Shown here piece after piece: positions 21,084 to 31,494 of a DNA stretch of 64,000 nt (within the stretch, counting starts at the first letter, position 1; every line of letters begins with the position of its first letter). Below the pieces are notes generated by a model. That model searched no databases. It had not been told where the DNA came from and saw nothing but the letters and a program-made list of their open reading frames with translations. The stretch lies in the NCBI RefSeq assembly GCF_000018585.1, contig NC_009976.1:491982-555981 (forward strand), read 5' to 3'. Source of the DNA: Prochlorococcus marinus str. MIT 9211 (lineage in GTDB: Bacteria > Cyanobacteriota > Cyanobacteriia > PCC-6307 > Cyanobiaceae). Both the position numbers and the translations under genes were made by a program.

Positions 21084-21091
21084 AAGAATGA

Positions 21092-22357
<1,266 letters not shown>

Positions 22358-22524
22358 TCAGCTCTATATTCAGATTGGGCCTATTAATAGAAAGATGCAA
22401 TTAGAAAAGCAAAAAATTCGGGATTGAATATATGTTTTGTTGCATTTTCTTAGCATTCTTTGGTTCTATTTTTTCTTTAACTCTGAATTAATTTCATACC
22501 GTATTTCGATTATTAGAACTTTCT

Positions 22525-22893
22525 TTAATTCCTCCAGTAAGAAGATTCTTTGTCCACTTGAGAAAGTTTCCAAACATTCCTACTGATTTTCTTGGCGACT
22601 AATCCTCCTCGCTCTGTTTTGGCTGAGCCAGGTTTTGCACCAAGGAGATGGCTTACTTCGCTAGTGCTTAACGGCGCCCCAGTTTGTATTGCTAAGGCAA
22701 TCAACTCAAGACGTTGCCTTAATGCATGGACATCAAATCTTTCTTCATTATCTTCTACTAATCTTAATTTTGAAGTTCCTCCATGAGACATTTTCTGCAT
22801 TAGTCCTAATCCCACTAACCCAAGAGCCTGTTCAGGCTTTAGATCGCTTGGTATGGCTTGTGACGCAGAAGTGCTTTTCTGGGAAGAAGTCAT
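22525..22893 (-). CDS. conserved hypothetical protein between chlN and csoS1D
   Basis: A 122-residue cytoplasmic protein with no recognised family. It begins MTSSQKSTSASQAIP, has the glycine-rich helix EQALGLVGLGLMQKMSHGGT, and a predicted winged-helix-like C-terminal part (IQTGAPLSTSEVSHLLG, then RGGLVAKKISRNVWKL). That arrangement would fit a DNA-binding regulator, which is an inference. A start seven codons upstream is possible. Its neighbours are chlorophyll and carboxysome genes, divergent from csoS1D. Confidence 0.65.
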   Translation of the reverse strand: MTSSQKSTSASQAIPSDLKPEQALGLVGLGLMQKMSHGGTSKLRLVEDNEERFDVHALRQRLELIALAIQTGAPLSTSEVSHLLGAKPGSAKTERGGLVAKKISRNVWKLSQVDKESSYWRN

Positions 22894-22994
22894 CCTTGTA
22901 CCTAGGTTTCTCACCTGAACTTATCGGCTCATTTTCAGTGCGCAAGATTTTTTTAATTAGTTAAAAAGACCAACTTTCCGGTATTATCTGCGCC

Positions 22995-23771
22995 ATGAAC
23001 GGACTCACTAGTTTTGAGAAACGTGACCGACGACTCTCAGGGGGGGCTTTGGTCACTGGATCTGAGGTTGAATCTCAGTCATCAGGAGCTAGTTGTGTAA
23101 TTACTACTGATTCAGAGAAGTCACTAGTTTCTAGGCAGGCAAGTCATGTCCAGCAAATCGAATTGAGGACATATGTTTTTTTAGATTCTTTACAACCTCA
23201 ATTGGCGGCTTATATGGGTACTGTCAGCCAAGGTTTCCTTCCGATTCCAGGAGATGCTTGTCTCTGGATGGAGGTTTCTCCTGGAATGGCAGTGCATAGA
23301 GTTACTGATATCGCACTTAAAGCTAGTAATGTCAGGCTTGGTCAGATGGTGGTTGAGAGAGCGTTTGGATCACTAGCTCTTTATCACCGTGATCAAAGTA
23401 CAGTCTTGCATTCTGGCGATGTTGTATTAGATGCTATTGGTAGCAGTGTTGGTAGACGTACTAAGCCCCAAGTAAGTTGGACTGAGGTAATTAGGGCAAT
23501 AACACCTGATCATGCAGTTTTAATTAATCGACAAAACCGGCGTGGATCAATGATTCAGTCGGGAATGAGTATGTTTATTCTTGAAACTGAACCTGCGGGA
23601 TATGTATTAATGGCAGCAAATGAGGCTGAGAAGGCATCAAATATAACTGTTGTTGATGTAAAGGGCGTAGGAGCTTTTGGTCGGTTAACTCTTGCTGGTA
23701 GAGAAGGTGATGTTGAAGAAGCGGCTGCTGCTGCTATGAGGTCAATTGACCAGATAAATAAGGACTTTTAA
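22995..23771 (+). CDS. csoS1D: carboxysome tandem-BMC shell protein CsoS1D
   Basis: CsoS1D is a tandem bacterial-microcompartment protein whose pseudo-hexamer trimers stack and carry a gated pore. The 258-residue protein has a Ser-rich N-terminal extension of about 50 residues, then two diverged BMC domains (about 53-150 and 153-258). Matching paired segments are [18 protein letters not shown] and [18 protein letters not shown], and the pore-type ERAFGSL lies in the first half. It sits one gene away from the main carboxysome operon, as in other Prochlorococcus (family knowledge). Confidence 0.95.
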   Translation: MNGLTSFEKRDRRLSGGALVTGSEVESQSSGASCVITTDSEKSLVSRQASHVQQIELRTYVFLDSLQPQLAAYMGTVSQGFLPIPGDACLWMEVSPGMAVHRVTDIALKASNVRLGQMVVERAFGSLALYHRDQSTVLHSGDVVLDAIGSSVGRRTKPQVSWTEVIRAITPDHAVLINRQNRRGSMIQSGMSMFILETEPAGYVLMAANEAEKASNITVVDVKGVGAFGRLTLAGREGDVEEAAAAAMRSIDQINKDF

Positions 23772-24355
23772 GAGGTAAGATTGAACTCTTGCAAAAGATG
23801 AGGTGCTAAAGCTCTTGCAGCTTTCCCTCTGCTACCAAGTTTCGTTAATTGCTCTTTACTTAATTCTCCATAAGTACATTTCGCTTCTCTTACCCAAAAG
23901 ATTGATTCAAACTCACCATTAGGGTAGGCGGGGTGTTTAAGTAGTTCTCCCCAGCATATCCCCTCTGAATTACTAATAAGGTTGCCTTCTGGGTTGCATA
24001 GAACCATTGCGCTGCAGAACCTAGCGCTTCGATAAGGGGTGTCCCCTAATTGATTGAGGATTTTCTTAAGCTTCTCTTCATTGGATTGAGCGAATCGAGC
24101 AGAGTAAATACCTGGTGCGCCATTAAGTGCATCAACTTCCAATCCAGAGTCATCTGCAATTGTCCAGCTATTGGTTTCTCTTGCAGTTGCAGTCCCTTTT
24201 AGTAGGGCATTCTCGAAATAAGTTTCTCCTGTTTCCTCTACATTCATATCTTGAGGTTGTTTATGTACTTCTATAGGAAGAGGACCTAGCATTGCTTCTA
24301 TCTCTGCAACCTTCTTGGGGTTGCTGCTTGCAATAGTTAAAATTGGTCTAGTCAA
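23768..24355 (-). CDS. rdgB: non-canonical purine NTP pyrophosphatase (RdgB/HAM1)
   Basis: House-cleaning enzyme that hydrolyses dITP/XTP and similar nucleotides to monophosphates. The 195-aa protein shows [16 protein letters not shown], the metal-binding [23 protein letters not shown] and the purine-binding [11 protein letters not shown] end. It overlaps the csoS1D stop by four bases and is divergent from csoS1, whose leader lies upstream. Confidence 0.95.
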   Translation of the reverse strand: MTRPILTIASSNPKKVAEIEAMLGPLPIEVHKQPQDMNVEETGETYFENALLKGTATARETNSWTIADDSGLEVDALNGAPGIYSARFAQSNEEKLKKILNQLGDTPYRSARFCSAMVLCNPEGNLISNSEGICWGELLKHPAYPNGEFESIFWVREAKCTYGELSKEQLTKLGSRGKAARALAPHLLQEFNLTS

Positions 24356-24696
24356 AATTAAAATAAGATTTCAATTTGGAAGGTCTTTTGAGATTAGGTT
24401 TTTAAGAAGTTATCGGAGGCAGGTTGGGCTGAACATTCCATCCCTTGGCAATACCTAGGGACCTGCCTCGGATTGAGAAAATAAACACTATGAGCGAATA
24501 AAACAATTAAATGTTTTGGGGTGCTAACTGAAAAACCTATAGCCCTTTAAATCAGTCATGCCAGGGGTCATAAGCTGAGCTTATCAGTGCAAGCAAATAA
24601 GGTAATCATGTTTTCGATGAAATGCTCTTGACTTTAGCGGGTCCCTGCAGTCATTGTCTCTGTTGAACATTCCATCCCTTTATCTCAGTTTAGGCA
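24356..24696 (+). promoter_or_regulatory. leader/promoter region of the carboxysome operon
   Basis: The 341 bases between rdgB and csoS1 lie between divergent genes and should hold the carboxysome promoter. A 17-base motif (tgaacattccatccctt) occurs twice, at 24430-24446 and 24664-24680, the second just before csoS1. Around the first copy, gaggcaggt (24416-24424) can pair with acctgcctc (24461-24469), and an imperfect inner stem cccttgg/cctaggg lies within. This looks like a structured RNA element or processed leader. I do not recognise clear promoter boxes. Confidence 0.6.
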
Positions 24697-25008
24697 ATGG
24701 CTAACGAAACCATGGGCATCGCACTCGGCATGATCGAGACCCGCGGCCTTGTACCAGCTATCGAAGCTGCTGACGCAATGACTAAGGCTGCTGAAGTGCG
24801 CCTTATTGGTCGTGAATTTGTGGGCGGCGGTTATGTAACAGTTTTAGTTCGTGGAGAAACTGGTGCAGTTAATGCTGCTGTTCGTGCAGGAGCTGATGCA
24901 TGTGAACGCGTAGGAGACGGACTTGTTGCTGCGCACATTATTGCTCGCCCTCATAGAGAAGTTGAGCCTGCATTAGGCAATGGCAACTTCCTTGGTCAAA
25001 AAGACTGA
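24697..25008 (+). CDS. csoS1A: major carboxysome shell hexamer protein CsoS1
   Basis: A 103-residue single-domain BMC protein forming the hexamers that tile the alpha-carboxysome facets. The signature GIALGMIETRGLVPAIEAAD starts at residue 6, and the pore loop and the AHIIARPHREVEPAL end are typical. Codons are richer in GC in the first 30 residues than in neighbours, fitting very high expression. It heads the operon csoS1-cbbL-cbbS-csoS2-csoSCA-csoS4AB-csoS1E. Confidence 0.98.
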   Translation: MANETMGIALGMIETRGLVPAIEAADAMTKAAEVRLIGREFVGGGYVTVLVRGETGAVNAAVRAGADACERVGDGLVAAHIIARPHREVEPALGNGNFLGQKD

Positions 25009-25046
25009 AGTTAATTGCGCTTTCTTTTACTAAAAGTGCAACTTCA
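25006..25046 (+). promoter_or_regulatory. intercistronic hairpin csoS1/cbbL
   Basis: tgaagtt at the csoS1 stop pairs with aacttca 27 bases downstream, and inside it gcgcttt pairs with aaagtgc with one G-U. There is no T run, so it is better read as a 3'-end stabilising or processing element than as a terminator. Confidence 0.55.
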
Positions 25047-25078
25047 AACCTTTTATATCGACCTAACGGAGTTTTCTC

Positions 25079-26491
25079 ATGAGTAAGAAGTATGACGCTG
25101 GGGTTAAGGAGTACAGAGACACCTACTGGACTCCGGAATACGTACCCCTAGACACAGACCTTTTGGCTTGCTTTAAATGCACTGGCCAAGAAGGAGTCCC
25201 TAGAGAGGAAGTAGCAGCTGCTGTTGCTGCCGAATCATCAACAGGTACTTGGTCCACTGTGTGGTCTGAGTTGTTGACCGACCTCGAATTTTACAAGGGT
25301 CGTTGTTATCGCATTGAAGATGTACCTGGAGACAAGGAGTCTTTTTATGCGTTTATAGCTTATCCTCTCGATCTTTTTGAAGAAGGATCCATTACAAACG
25401 TTCTAACCTCTTTGGTTGGAAACGTATTTGGTTTTAAAGCTTTACGCCATCTTCGTTTAGAAGATATTCGTTTCCCAATGGCTTTCATTAAGACCTGTGG
25501 TGGTCCTCCTAATGGAATCGTTGTTGAAAGAGACCGTTTAAATAAGTATGGTCGTCCCTTACTTGGTTGCACAATTAAGCCAAAACTTGGTCTTTCTGGA
25601 AAGAATTATGGCCGAGTAGTTTATGAGTGTCTTCGTGGTGGCTTGGACCTTACTAAAGATGATGAGAACATAAACTCACAACCTTTCCAGAGATGGAGAG
25701 AGCGTTTCGAATTTGTAGCTGAAGCTGTCAAGCTGGCTCAACAAGAAACTGGTGAAGTTAAAGGTCATTATCTTAACTGCACAGCGACTACTCCTGAGGA
25801 GATGTATGAGCGTGCTGAGTTTGCAAAAGAACTCGACATGCCCATAATCATGCATGACTACATAACAGGTGGCTTTACTGCTAATACAGGACTAGCCAAC
25901 TGGTGTAGAAAGAATGGCATGCTTCTCCATATCCACAGGGCAATGCATGCGGTGATTGACCGTCATCCAAAGCATGGTATTCACTTCCGTGTATTGGCTA
26001 AGTGCTTGCGACTATCTGGTGGAGATCAGCTTCATACAGGAACTGTTGTTGGAAAACTAGAAGGTGATCGCCAGACCACTCTTGGCTATATAGATAACCT
26101 ACGTGAATCCTTTGTCCCTGAAGATAGGACTCGAGGCAACTTCTTCGATCAGGATTGGGGCTCTATGCCAGGTGTATTTGCCGTTGCTTCAGGCGGTATA
26201 CACGTTTGGCATATGCCAGCGCTGTTAGCTATTTTTGGCGACGACTCTTGTCTCCAGTTTGGTGGTGGTACTCATGGACATCCATGGGGATCTGCTGCTG
26301 GCGCGGCTGCTAACCGAGTTGCTCTTGAGGCTTGTGTTAAAGCACGTAATGCCGGTAGAGAGATTGAGAAAGAAAGCCGTGACATCTTGATGGAAGCAGC
26401 GAAGCATAGCCCTGAGTTGGCTATAGCCCTTGAGACCTGGAAAGAGATCAAGTTTGAGTTCGATACGGTTGACAAGTTAGACGTTCAATAG
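25079..26491 (+). CDS. cbbL: Rubisco large subunit, form IA
   Basis: Ribulose-1,5-bisphosphate carboxylase large chain, 470 aa, housed inside the carboxysome. The active-site lysine loop [17 protein letters not shown], the carbamylated lysine motif [17 protein letters not shown], and loop 6/[13 protein letters not shown] are intact. It begins [20 protein letters not shown], the form IA (proteobacterial type) N-terminus, consistent with the horizontally acquired alpha-carboxysome system of marine picocyanobacteria. Confidence 0.99.
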
Positions 26492-26500
26492 AAAAGAAGA

Positions 26501-26524
26501 GGAGAAGGCTTCTTGGCCTTCTCC
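26501..26524 (+). promoter_or_regulatory. intercistronic hairpin cbbL/cbbS
   Basis: A perfect nine-pair stem, ggagaaggc-ttcttg-gccttctcc, starts nine bases after the cbbL stop. It is not followed by T residues. It likely marks an RNA processing or protection site between the two Rubisco genes. Confidence 0.7.
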
Positions 26525-26590
26525 AATCCTCAAACAGATAAGCAGCCGATGAATTTTCGGCCCCAAAACATTCCCTAATCAACGTTCATC

Positions 26591-26932
26591 ATGCCTTTCC
26601 AGAGCACAGTTGGTGACTATCAGACAGTTGCCACCCTGGAAACATTCGGCTTCTTACCGCCGATGACCCAGGACGAAATTTACGACCAAATTGCTTACAT
26701 CATTGCTCAGGGCTGGAGCCCTGTCATTGAACACGTTCATCCAAGTGGCTCTATGCAGACCTACTGGTCTTATTGGAAGTTACCTTTCTTTGGAGAGAAG
26801 GATTTGAATGTTGTAGTTAGTGAGCTAGAAGCTTGTCATCGCGCATACCCTGACCACCATGTTCGAATGGTTGGTTACGACGCTTATACCCAAAGTCAGG
26901 GCACTTGCTTCGTGGTTTTCGAAGGTCGCTGA
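26591..26932 (+). CDS. cbbS: Rubisco small subunit, form IA
   Basis: Small subunit (113 aa) that completes the L8S8 enzyme. Typical elements are ETFGFLPPMTQDEIYDQIAY, WSYWKLPFFGEKD and VRMVGYDAYTQSQGTCFVVF. It lies 99 bases after cbbL with a hairpin in the gap and another hairpin after it. Confidence 0.98.
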   Translation: MPFQSTVGDYQTVATLETFGFLPPMTQDEIYDQIAYIIAQGWSPVIEHVHPSGSMQTYWSYWKLPFFGEKDLNVVVSELEACHRAYPDHHVRMVGYDAYTQSQGTCFVVFEGR

Positions 26933-26954
26933 TTCTCAGTTACCTATTTTCTTT

Positions 26955-26977
26955 TAGCCTCGATTCTTTCGAGGCTA
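26955..26977 (+). promoter_or_regulatory. intercistronic hairpin cbbS/csoS2
   Basis: A perfect nine-pair stem (tagcctcga-ttctt-tcgaggcta) lies 22 bases after cbbS. It is followed by tctagtttcctt, so partial termination is possible and would lower csoS2 and downstream expression relative to Rubisco. Confidence 0.7.
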
Positions 26978-27037
26978 TCTAGTTTCCTTAGTGGAGATTC
27001 CATTCTTCATTCCTTACGATTTTTCTAAAGGGCGGAC

Positions 27038-29395
27038 ATGGCAAAACAATCAAGTCGAGAATTAGCACTTGAGCGCCGTAAGGCTCTCAGTACAGGAGGT
27101 AAAAAGGCCTCTTCATTAAGTGCATCTAGTCCTAATCGCGTTAGGACAGCTGATGATGTTGGTTCTACAAGGACCGATACATCGGTAAAGAACTCTAATG
27201 CTGTCATTAACAAGGTTCATTCGACTTCCTCTTTCTCTACAGCTCAGTCTGGTAGCCATTCGACAAATCGTAACCTTAAACGTATTGCCAATCCTAGCCG
27301 AGAACTTGTACTCGCTCGTAGAGAAGCGCTTTCTCTTCGAGGTAAGTCTGCAGATAAGAGCAAAGATCGAACAAGAATTGATGTTGAAAAAAACGCCACT
27401 ACACGTTCTCCTGAAGGTGCATCCAATCAGGAAGTAAATGCTTGTTGTGAACCTTGTGCAGCAGAGAAAGCTTTAAGTTCTTCTGCTGAAAGACCCAGAA
27501 ATATAACCATTAGCTCTAAGGCTTCCAGTCGTAAACTATTAACCAAGCGAAAAGCTATTCAAAACTCAAGCAGAGCACTTGTCTTAGCAAGACGTGAAGC
27601 GTTATCTAAACATGGTAAATCTGCTTCCAAACAGCCTACGACTGCGGCTGCTGTTGCTCGCCAAGGGAATCCGGACTTAAGTAGTCGTGATATATCTCAG
27701 CGTGTAAGAGAGTTACGTAGTAAGAGTGGTGCTACTGGTAAGCAGCGATCAAGTGCTACAAGACCATGTGGCCCTAATAAAAATGGTTCCAAGCAAGCTG
27801 CCGCTGCAGATGCTCATTGGAAGGTTGGTTCTAGTCAGACAGTATCTGGACAGGTTGTTACTGGTACGCAAGCCAATAGATCAATAAAGACTACTGGTAA
27901 TGAGGCAAGCACCTGTCGTTCTATAACAGGAACCCAATACCTTGGTGCAGATACAATAAATACCTTTTGTGAGGCTCCACCTTCTTATAATCAGCCTTCT
28001 AAGGTTGCTGTAACTAATACATCTCATGGTAATAGAGTTACTGGTAACGAAGTTGGCAGATCAGAAAAAGTAACAGGTGATGAGCCAGGAACTTGTAAGG
28101 CTTTGACAGGTACTGAATATATTTCTGCTAATCAATCCACTGCTTATTGCGGTGGTGTTGAAGCTTCACCTCGTAAGGTTGGTCAAAGTATTACTCAGGA
28201 TGGTCGAAAAGTTAGCGGTGTAATGGTTGGTCGTTCAGAAAAAGTTACAGGTAATGAGGCTGGTACAGACAAAAACCTAACTGGAGATCAGTACCTTGGA
28301 GCCGATCCTTTGCCTGATGGTAGATCAGCTACAAAAGTAAGCTCTTTAAATACACTTAGCGGCTCTAGTGTTACTGGTACAGCTGTTGGTAGGGCATCAT
28401 CTGTTACTGGGGATGAGCCAGGCAGTTGCAGGCATGTCACTGGAGATGAGTATGTAGGTTCACAGCAGTTTGACTCTTTCTGTAGTTCAAGGCCCCAGCC
28501 AGAAGCAGGGAAAGTTGGTTTAAGTGTTACTAATAAATCTCAGTCTGTTAGTGGAACCATGACAGGACGTTCAGCTCTTGTCACTGGAGATGAGCCTGGA
28601 ACTTGTAAGTCAGTCACAGGTACTCCTTATGCAGGGGTAGAAGATGCAGGACAATTGTGCAGTGCAAGTTCGATAGATGAGATCAAACAGAGAACCCCAA
28701 GGAGATTAGGTACCCCTGGAGCTCCTATGACTGGGATACAACCTGGAGTGGGTGGAGTAATGACTGGAGCGGACAAAGGAGCTTGTGAAGCTTTGACTGG
28801 TACTCCTTATGTTGGTGCTGATCAGCTTGTAGAAGCTTGTGGCCAAAACATCCCTTCAGGTAGCCATGAGTATCACGAAAATTCTGAATCCTCTATAGGT
28901 ACAAAATTTAGTGTTAAGTCACCAGCAAGAGCAGCCCAATTAGCCCGTGAAGATATTTCTGGTGTAACTGGGACTAGTTATGAGAAAGGTGCAAATATTA
29001 CAGGCCCTTTTGATATGGCCTTTAATAAAGTGACTGGCACAGAGCAATTTAGATTTGATAGAAATGAGCGTCAAAAACAATCGATACCTTCAGCAGACAC
29101 TCAAAGTGGTGAAGAAAATGGATCACGTCCTACATCTAGGATTACAGGTGAAGGACAATCTGCCGGTTTGAATATTACTGGAGATGATTGGGCCAGAGGT
29201 GACAGAGTTACAGGGACTGAGGGTGCTTCTGCTAGGCGAAGAAATCCATCTCGACCCGGAGCAATGAATGCCATGCCTGCTTCAGATTTAAAAAGAAATG
29301 AGGAAATATCAAAACCAGACTTTTTAATTACAGGTTCTAGTGGAAACACAAGAGAAGGACAACTTGTTACTTTTTCAGGTGGAGCAAGGGGGTAG
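27038..29395 (+). CDS. csoS2: carboxysome assembly scaffold CsoS2
   Basis: Large, mostly disordered scaffold (785 aa) that binds Rubisco and shell. The N-terminal region has four basic Rubisco-binding repeats near residues 5, 86, 177 and 213, of the type SRELVLARREALS. The middle region (about 265-615) has six repeats built from VTGxxxG, VTGDEPGTCKxLTGTxY, each with paired Cys except degenerate copies. The C-terminal shell-binding region follows (GVTGTSYEKGANITGPFDMA) with the conserved end. It lies between cbbS and csoSCA. Confidence 0.97.
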   Translation: MAKQSSRELALERRKALSTGGKKASSLSASSPNRVRTADDVGSTRTDTSVKNSNAVINKVHSTSSFSTAQSGSHSTNRNLKRIANPSRELVLARREALSLRGKSADKSKDRTRIDVEKNATTRSPEGASNQEVNACCEPCAAEKALSSSAERPRNITISSKASSRKLLTKRKAIQNSSRALVLARREALSKHGKSASKQPTTAAAVARQGNPDLSSRDISQRVRELRSKSGATGKQRSSATRPCGPNKNGSKQAAAADAHWKVGSSQTVSGQVVTGTQANRSIKTTGNEASTCRSITGTQYLGADTINTFCEAPPSYNQPSKVAVTNTSHGNRVTGNEVGRSEKVTGDEPGTCKALTGTEYISANQSTAYCGGVEASPRKVGQSITQDGRKVSGVMVGRSEKVTGNEAGTDKNLTGDQYLGADPLPDGRSATKVSSLNTLSGSSVTGTAVGRASSVTGDEPGSCRHVTGDEYVGSQQFDSFCSSRPQPEAGKVGLSVTNKSQSVSGTMTGRSALVTGDEPGTCKSVTGTPYAGVEDAGQLCSASSIDEIKQRTPRRLGTPGAPMTGIQPGVGGVMTGADKGACEALTGTPYVGADQLVEACGQNIPSGSHEYHENSESSIGTKFSVKSPARAAQLAREDISGVTGTSYEKGANITGPFDMAFNKVTGTEQFRFDRNERQKQSIPSADTQSGEENGSRPTSRITGEGQSAGLNITGDDWARGDRVTGTEGASARRRNPSRPGAMNAMPASDLKRNEEISKPDFLITGSSGNTREGQLVTFSGGARG

Positions 29396-29402
29396 GTAGT
29401 TT

Positions 29403-30932
29403 ATGGCCTATCGAAATTCGGCCAAAAATAAAACACGCTTACTAAGCCCTACGGCTCCTAGTAAGCGTTATATGACTATTGATCAGTCACCATCAGAATC
29501 AAAAACTTTTCAAATAAATAATTCTGAGGTTCATCCGCTTACTAACCTTTCTGCTAACAAAAAACTTCAAGATTATGAAATCCAAGTCAAAGGAAGATTT
29601 GACAAGATTGTTCCATTTCTTCAGAAGGTTTCAGCTCTTCAGCATGAACAAGATTTTGTTGACTGTGCACAACAACTCGCAAGCCAAGAATTAGGCTTTC
29701 AACTTCCAAAGCATATTTTGGACAAGGCTTGGGTTCGCCCTCTCGATATGAGGGCTTTGTTCGCTTGGTGTGTATTTCAATCTCATCAACATCTAAGTAA
29801 TCAGTTTTTTAATTCTGACCCTTTAAATGGCTCAGAAGATAGTAATGAGGCAAAAGCATTTCAAGACTTTCTTTTAGAATGTGGCTTCCATTTATTAGAT
29901 GTCACTCCATGCGCTGATGGCAGACTGGCTCATTCAATTGCTTATGCCTTACGCATTCCTTTTAGTTCAGTTAGGAGAAGGTCCCATGCAGGTGCTTTAT
30001 TTGATATAGAAAACACTGTGAATCGTTGGGTTAAAACAGAACACAAACGTTATAGAGAAGGGGTACCAAATTTTACGAATGAATCCACATGTTACTTAAA
30101 AGTAGTTATTTACCACTTTAGTTCACTTGATCCTTCCCATCAAGGTTGTGCGGCCCATGGTAGTAATGATGAAGAAGCAGCAAAAGCAGGCCTTCAACGT
30201 TTGCTTGACTTTCAAGAGTCAGTTGAAAATAGTTTCTGCTGTGGGGCTTCAGTTGAAATATTGTTGATAGGGCTTGATACAGATACAGATTCAATACGTA
30301 TTCATGTTCCAGATACAACTAAAAAGATTGTTCTTGACCAATGGGTTTCTGTTGCCAATATTTATGAGGAGACAAAGCACCTTTCAATTGATCAAGCTCG
30401 ACTAAAGATTATCGATACAGTTAAGAGAAGTGCTCCTGGAGATATAGCACCTGGCATGGTTAGTTTCATCTCTAGATTAATAGAGAACAATATCTCTCAA
30501 CTTGATTACGTATCTCACCTTCATAACGGACCCTATCCAGATTCAGGTCATGCAGAACGTTTTATTGGTGTAGGTATTGGTTTTAAAGAAGTACATCTTC
30601 GTAACCTTACCTACTTTTCACATCTTGATACTGTTGAAGAGGGGGCACCGGATTTGGATGTAGGCATCAAGATTTTTAAGGGATTAAATGTCTCTAGAGA
30701 TCTTCCTATCCCAGTAGTTATTAGATTTGATTATTCGGGGAAAGTACCTGGAGCCCGAGACAGGGCATTGCAAGATTGTAAAAGGGTAGACAATGCTATA
30801 ACTTTCCGCTATCGAGCTCTAGTAGATGATGGCCTTTTGCATACTTGCCTTACTATTCGTGACCGAGATAAAAAAGGGCCTGCAGAGGTTGTAGGGTCTT
30901 CTCTTAAACCTACACTTCAGGAGGCACATTGA
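29403..30932 (+). CDS. csoSCA: carboxysomal beta-type carbonic anhydrase CsoSCA (CsoS3)
   Basis: The shell-associated carbonic anhydrase makes CO2 from bicarbonate inside the carboxysome. The 509-aa protein has the N-terminal Rubisco-binding segment, the catalytic zinc Cys with Asp/Arg dyad in TPCADGRLAH near residue 170, a zinc His in CAAHGSND near residue 251 and a zinc Cys in FCCGAS near residue 278. A second, inactive domain follows. The spacing of seven bases from csoS2 indicates one transcript. Confidence 0.97.
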   Translation: MAYRNSAKNKTRLLSPTAPSKRYMTIDQSPSESKTFQINNSEVHPLTNLSANKKLQDYEIQVKGRFDKIVPFLQKVSALQHEQDFVDCAQQLASQELGFQLPKHILDKAWVRPLDMRALFAWCVFQSHQHLSNQFFNSDPLNGSEDSNEAKAFQDFLLECGFHLLDVTPCADGRLAHSIAYALRIPFSSVRRRSHAGALFDIENTVNRWVKTEHKRYREGVPNFTNESTCYLKVVIYHFSSLDPSHQGCAAHGSNDEEAAKAGLQRLLDFQESVENSFCCGASVEILLIGLDTDTDSIRIHVPDTTKKIVLDQWVSVANIYEETKHLSIDQARLKIIDTVKRSAPGDIAPGMVSFISRLIENNISQLDYVSHLHNGPYPDSGHAERFIGVGIGFKEVHLRNLTYFSHLDTVEEGAPDLDVGIKIFKGLNVSRDLPIPVVIRFDYSGKVPGARDRALQDCKRVDNAITFRYRALVDDGLLHTCLTIRDRDKKGPAEVVGSSLKPTLQEAH

Positions 30933-30933
30933 C

Positions 30934-31194
30934 ATGTTGATTTGTAAGGTTTTAAAACCACTTGTTTCAACCAATCGCATACCTGGTTTTGAGCATAAGC
31001 ATTTACAGGTTGTTTTAGATGGCACTTCTAGGAAAGTAGCTGTAGATGCTGTTGGGTGTAAGCCAGATGACTGGGTTATTTGCGTCGGGAGTTCTGCAGC
31101 AAGAGAGGCTGCTGGAAGTAAGTCCTATCCAAGTGATTTGACAATTGTCGGGATTATTGATCACTGGGAACCTACCGCTGGGTCTACAAGTTAA
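30934..31194 (+). CDS. csoS4A: carboxysome vertex pentamer protein CsoS4A
   Basis: BMV/EutN-CcmL family pentamer subunit (86 aa) that caps icosahedral vertices. The sequence MLICKVLKPLVSTNRIPGFEHKH spans the family start (quoted to 20: ICKVLKPLVSTNRIPGFEHK), with DAVGCKPDDWVICVGSSAAR the conserved nucleotide-like loop. It follows csoSCA by one base and overlaps csoS4B by one base, giving translational coupling. Confidence 0.96.
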   Translation: MLICKVLKPLVSTNRIPGFEHKHLQVVLDGTSRKVAVDAVGCKPDDWVICVGSSAAREAAGSKSYPSDLTIVGIIDHWEPTAGSTS

Positions 31195-31445
31195 TGGAAA
31201 TCATGCAAGTTATGGGGCGTTTGGTTTGTACTCAACGAGTTGAGGGATTGGGTCATATGAATTTACGAATTCTTCGGAATAATAAAGGCAAGCAGTTTGT
31301 TGCGGTTGATCCGGTTGGTGCTCGTGAAGGTAATTGGGTGTTCACTGCAAGTGGTTCAGCAGCGAGATTTGCTTGCCCAAACCCTGCAACCCAAACAGAT
31401 CTTACGATAGGAGGCATTATTGATTTTTGGAGTCCTGACGGTTAG
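31194..31445 (+). CDS. csoS4B: carboxysome vertex pentamer protein CsoS4B
   Basis: Second BMV pentamer protein (83 aa), paralogous to CsoS4A. Matching segments are VMGRLVCTQRVEGLGHMNLR and DPVGAREGNWVFTASGSAAR. The ATG shares its A with the csoS4A stop codon, so the pair is translated together. Low copy number (12 vertices) fits coupling rather than an independent strong start. Confidence 0.96.
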   Translation: MEIMQVMGRLVCTQRVEGLGHMNLRILRNNKGKQFVAVDPVGAREGNWVFTASGSAARFACPNPATQTDLTIGGIIDFWSPDG

Positions 31446-31494
31446 TCCAAGGGCTATGGAAATTCCTTTTCAAATCACACTTTCTCTTAATTAA

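Noticed and set aside
27038-29395. Programmed frameshift within csoS2 as in Halothiobacillus
   Set aside because: The whole scaffold is in one open frame and I saw no obvious slippery site plus stop that would produce a short form.
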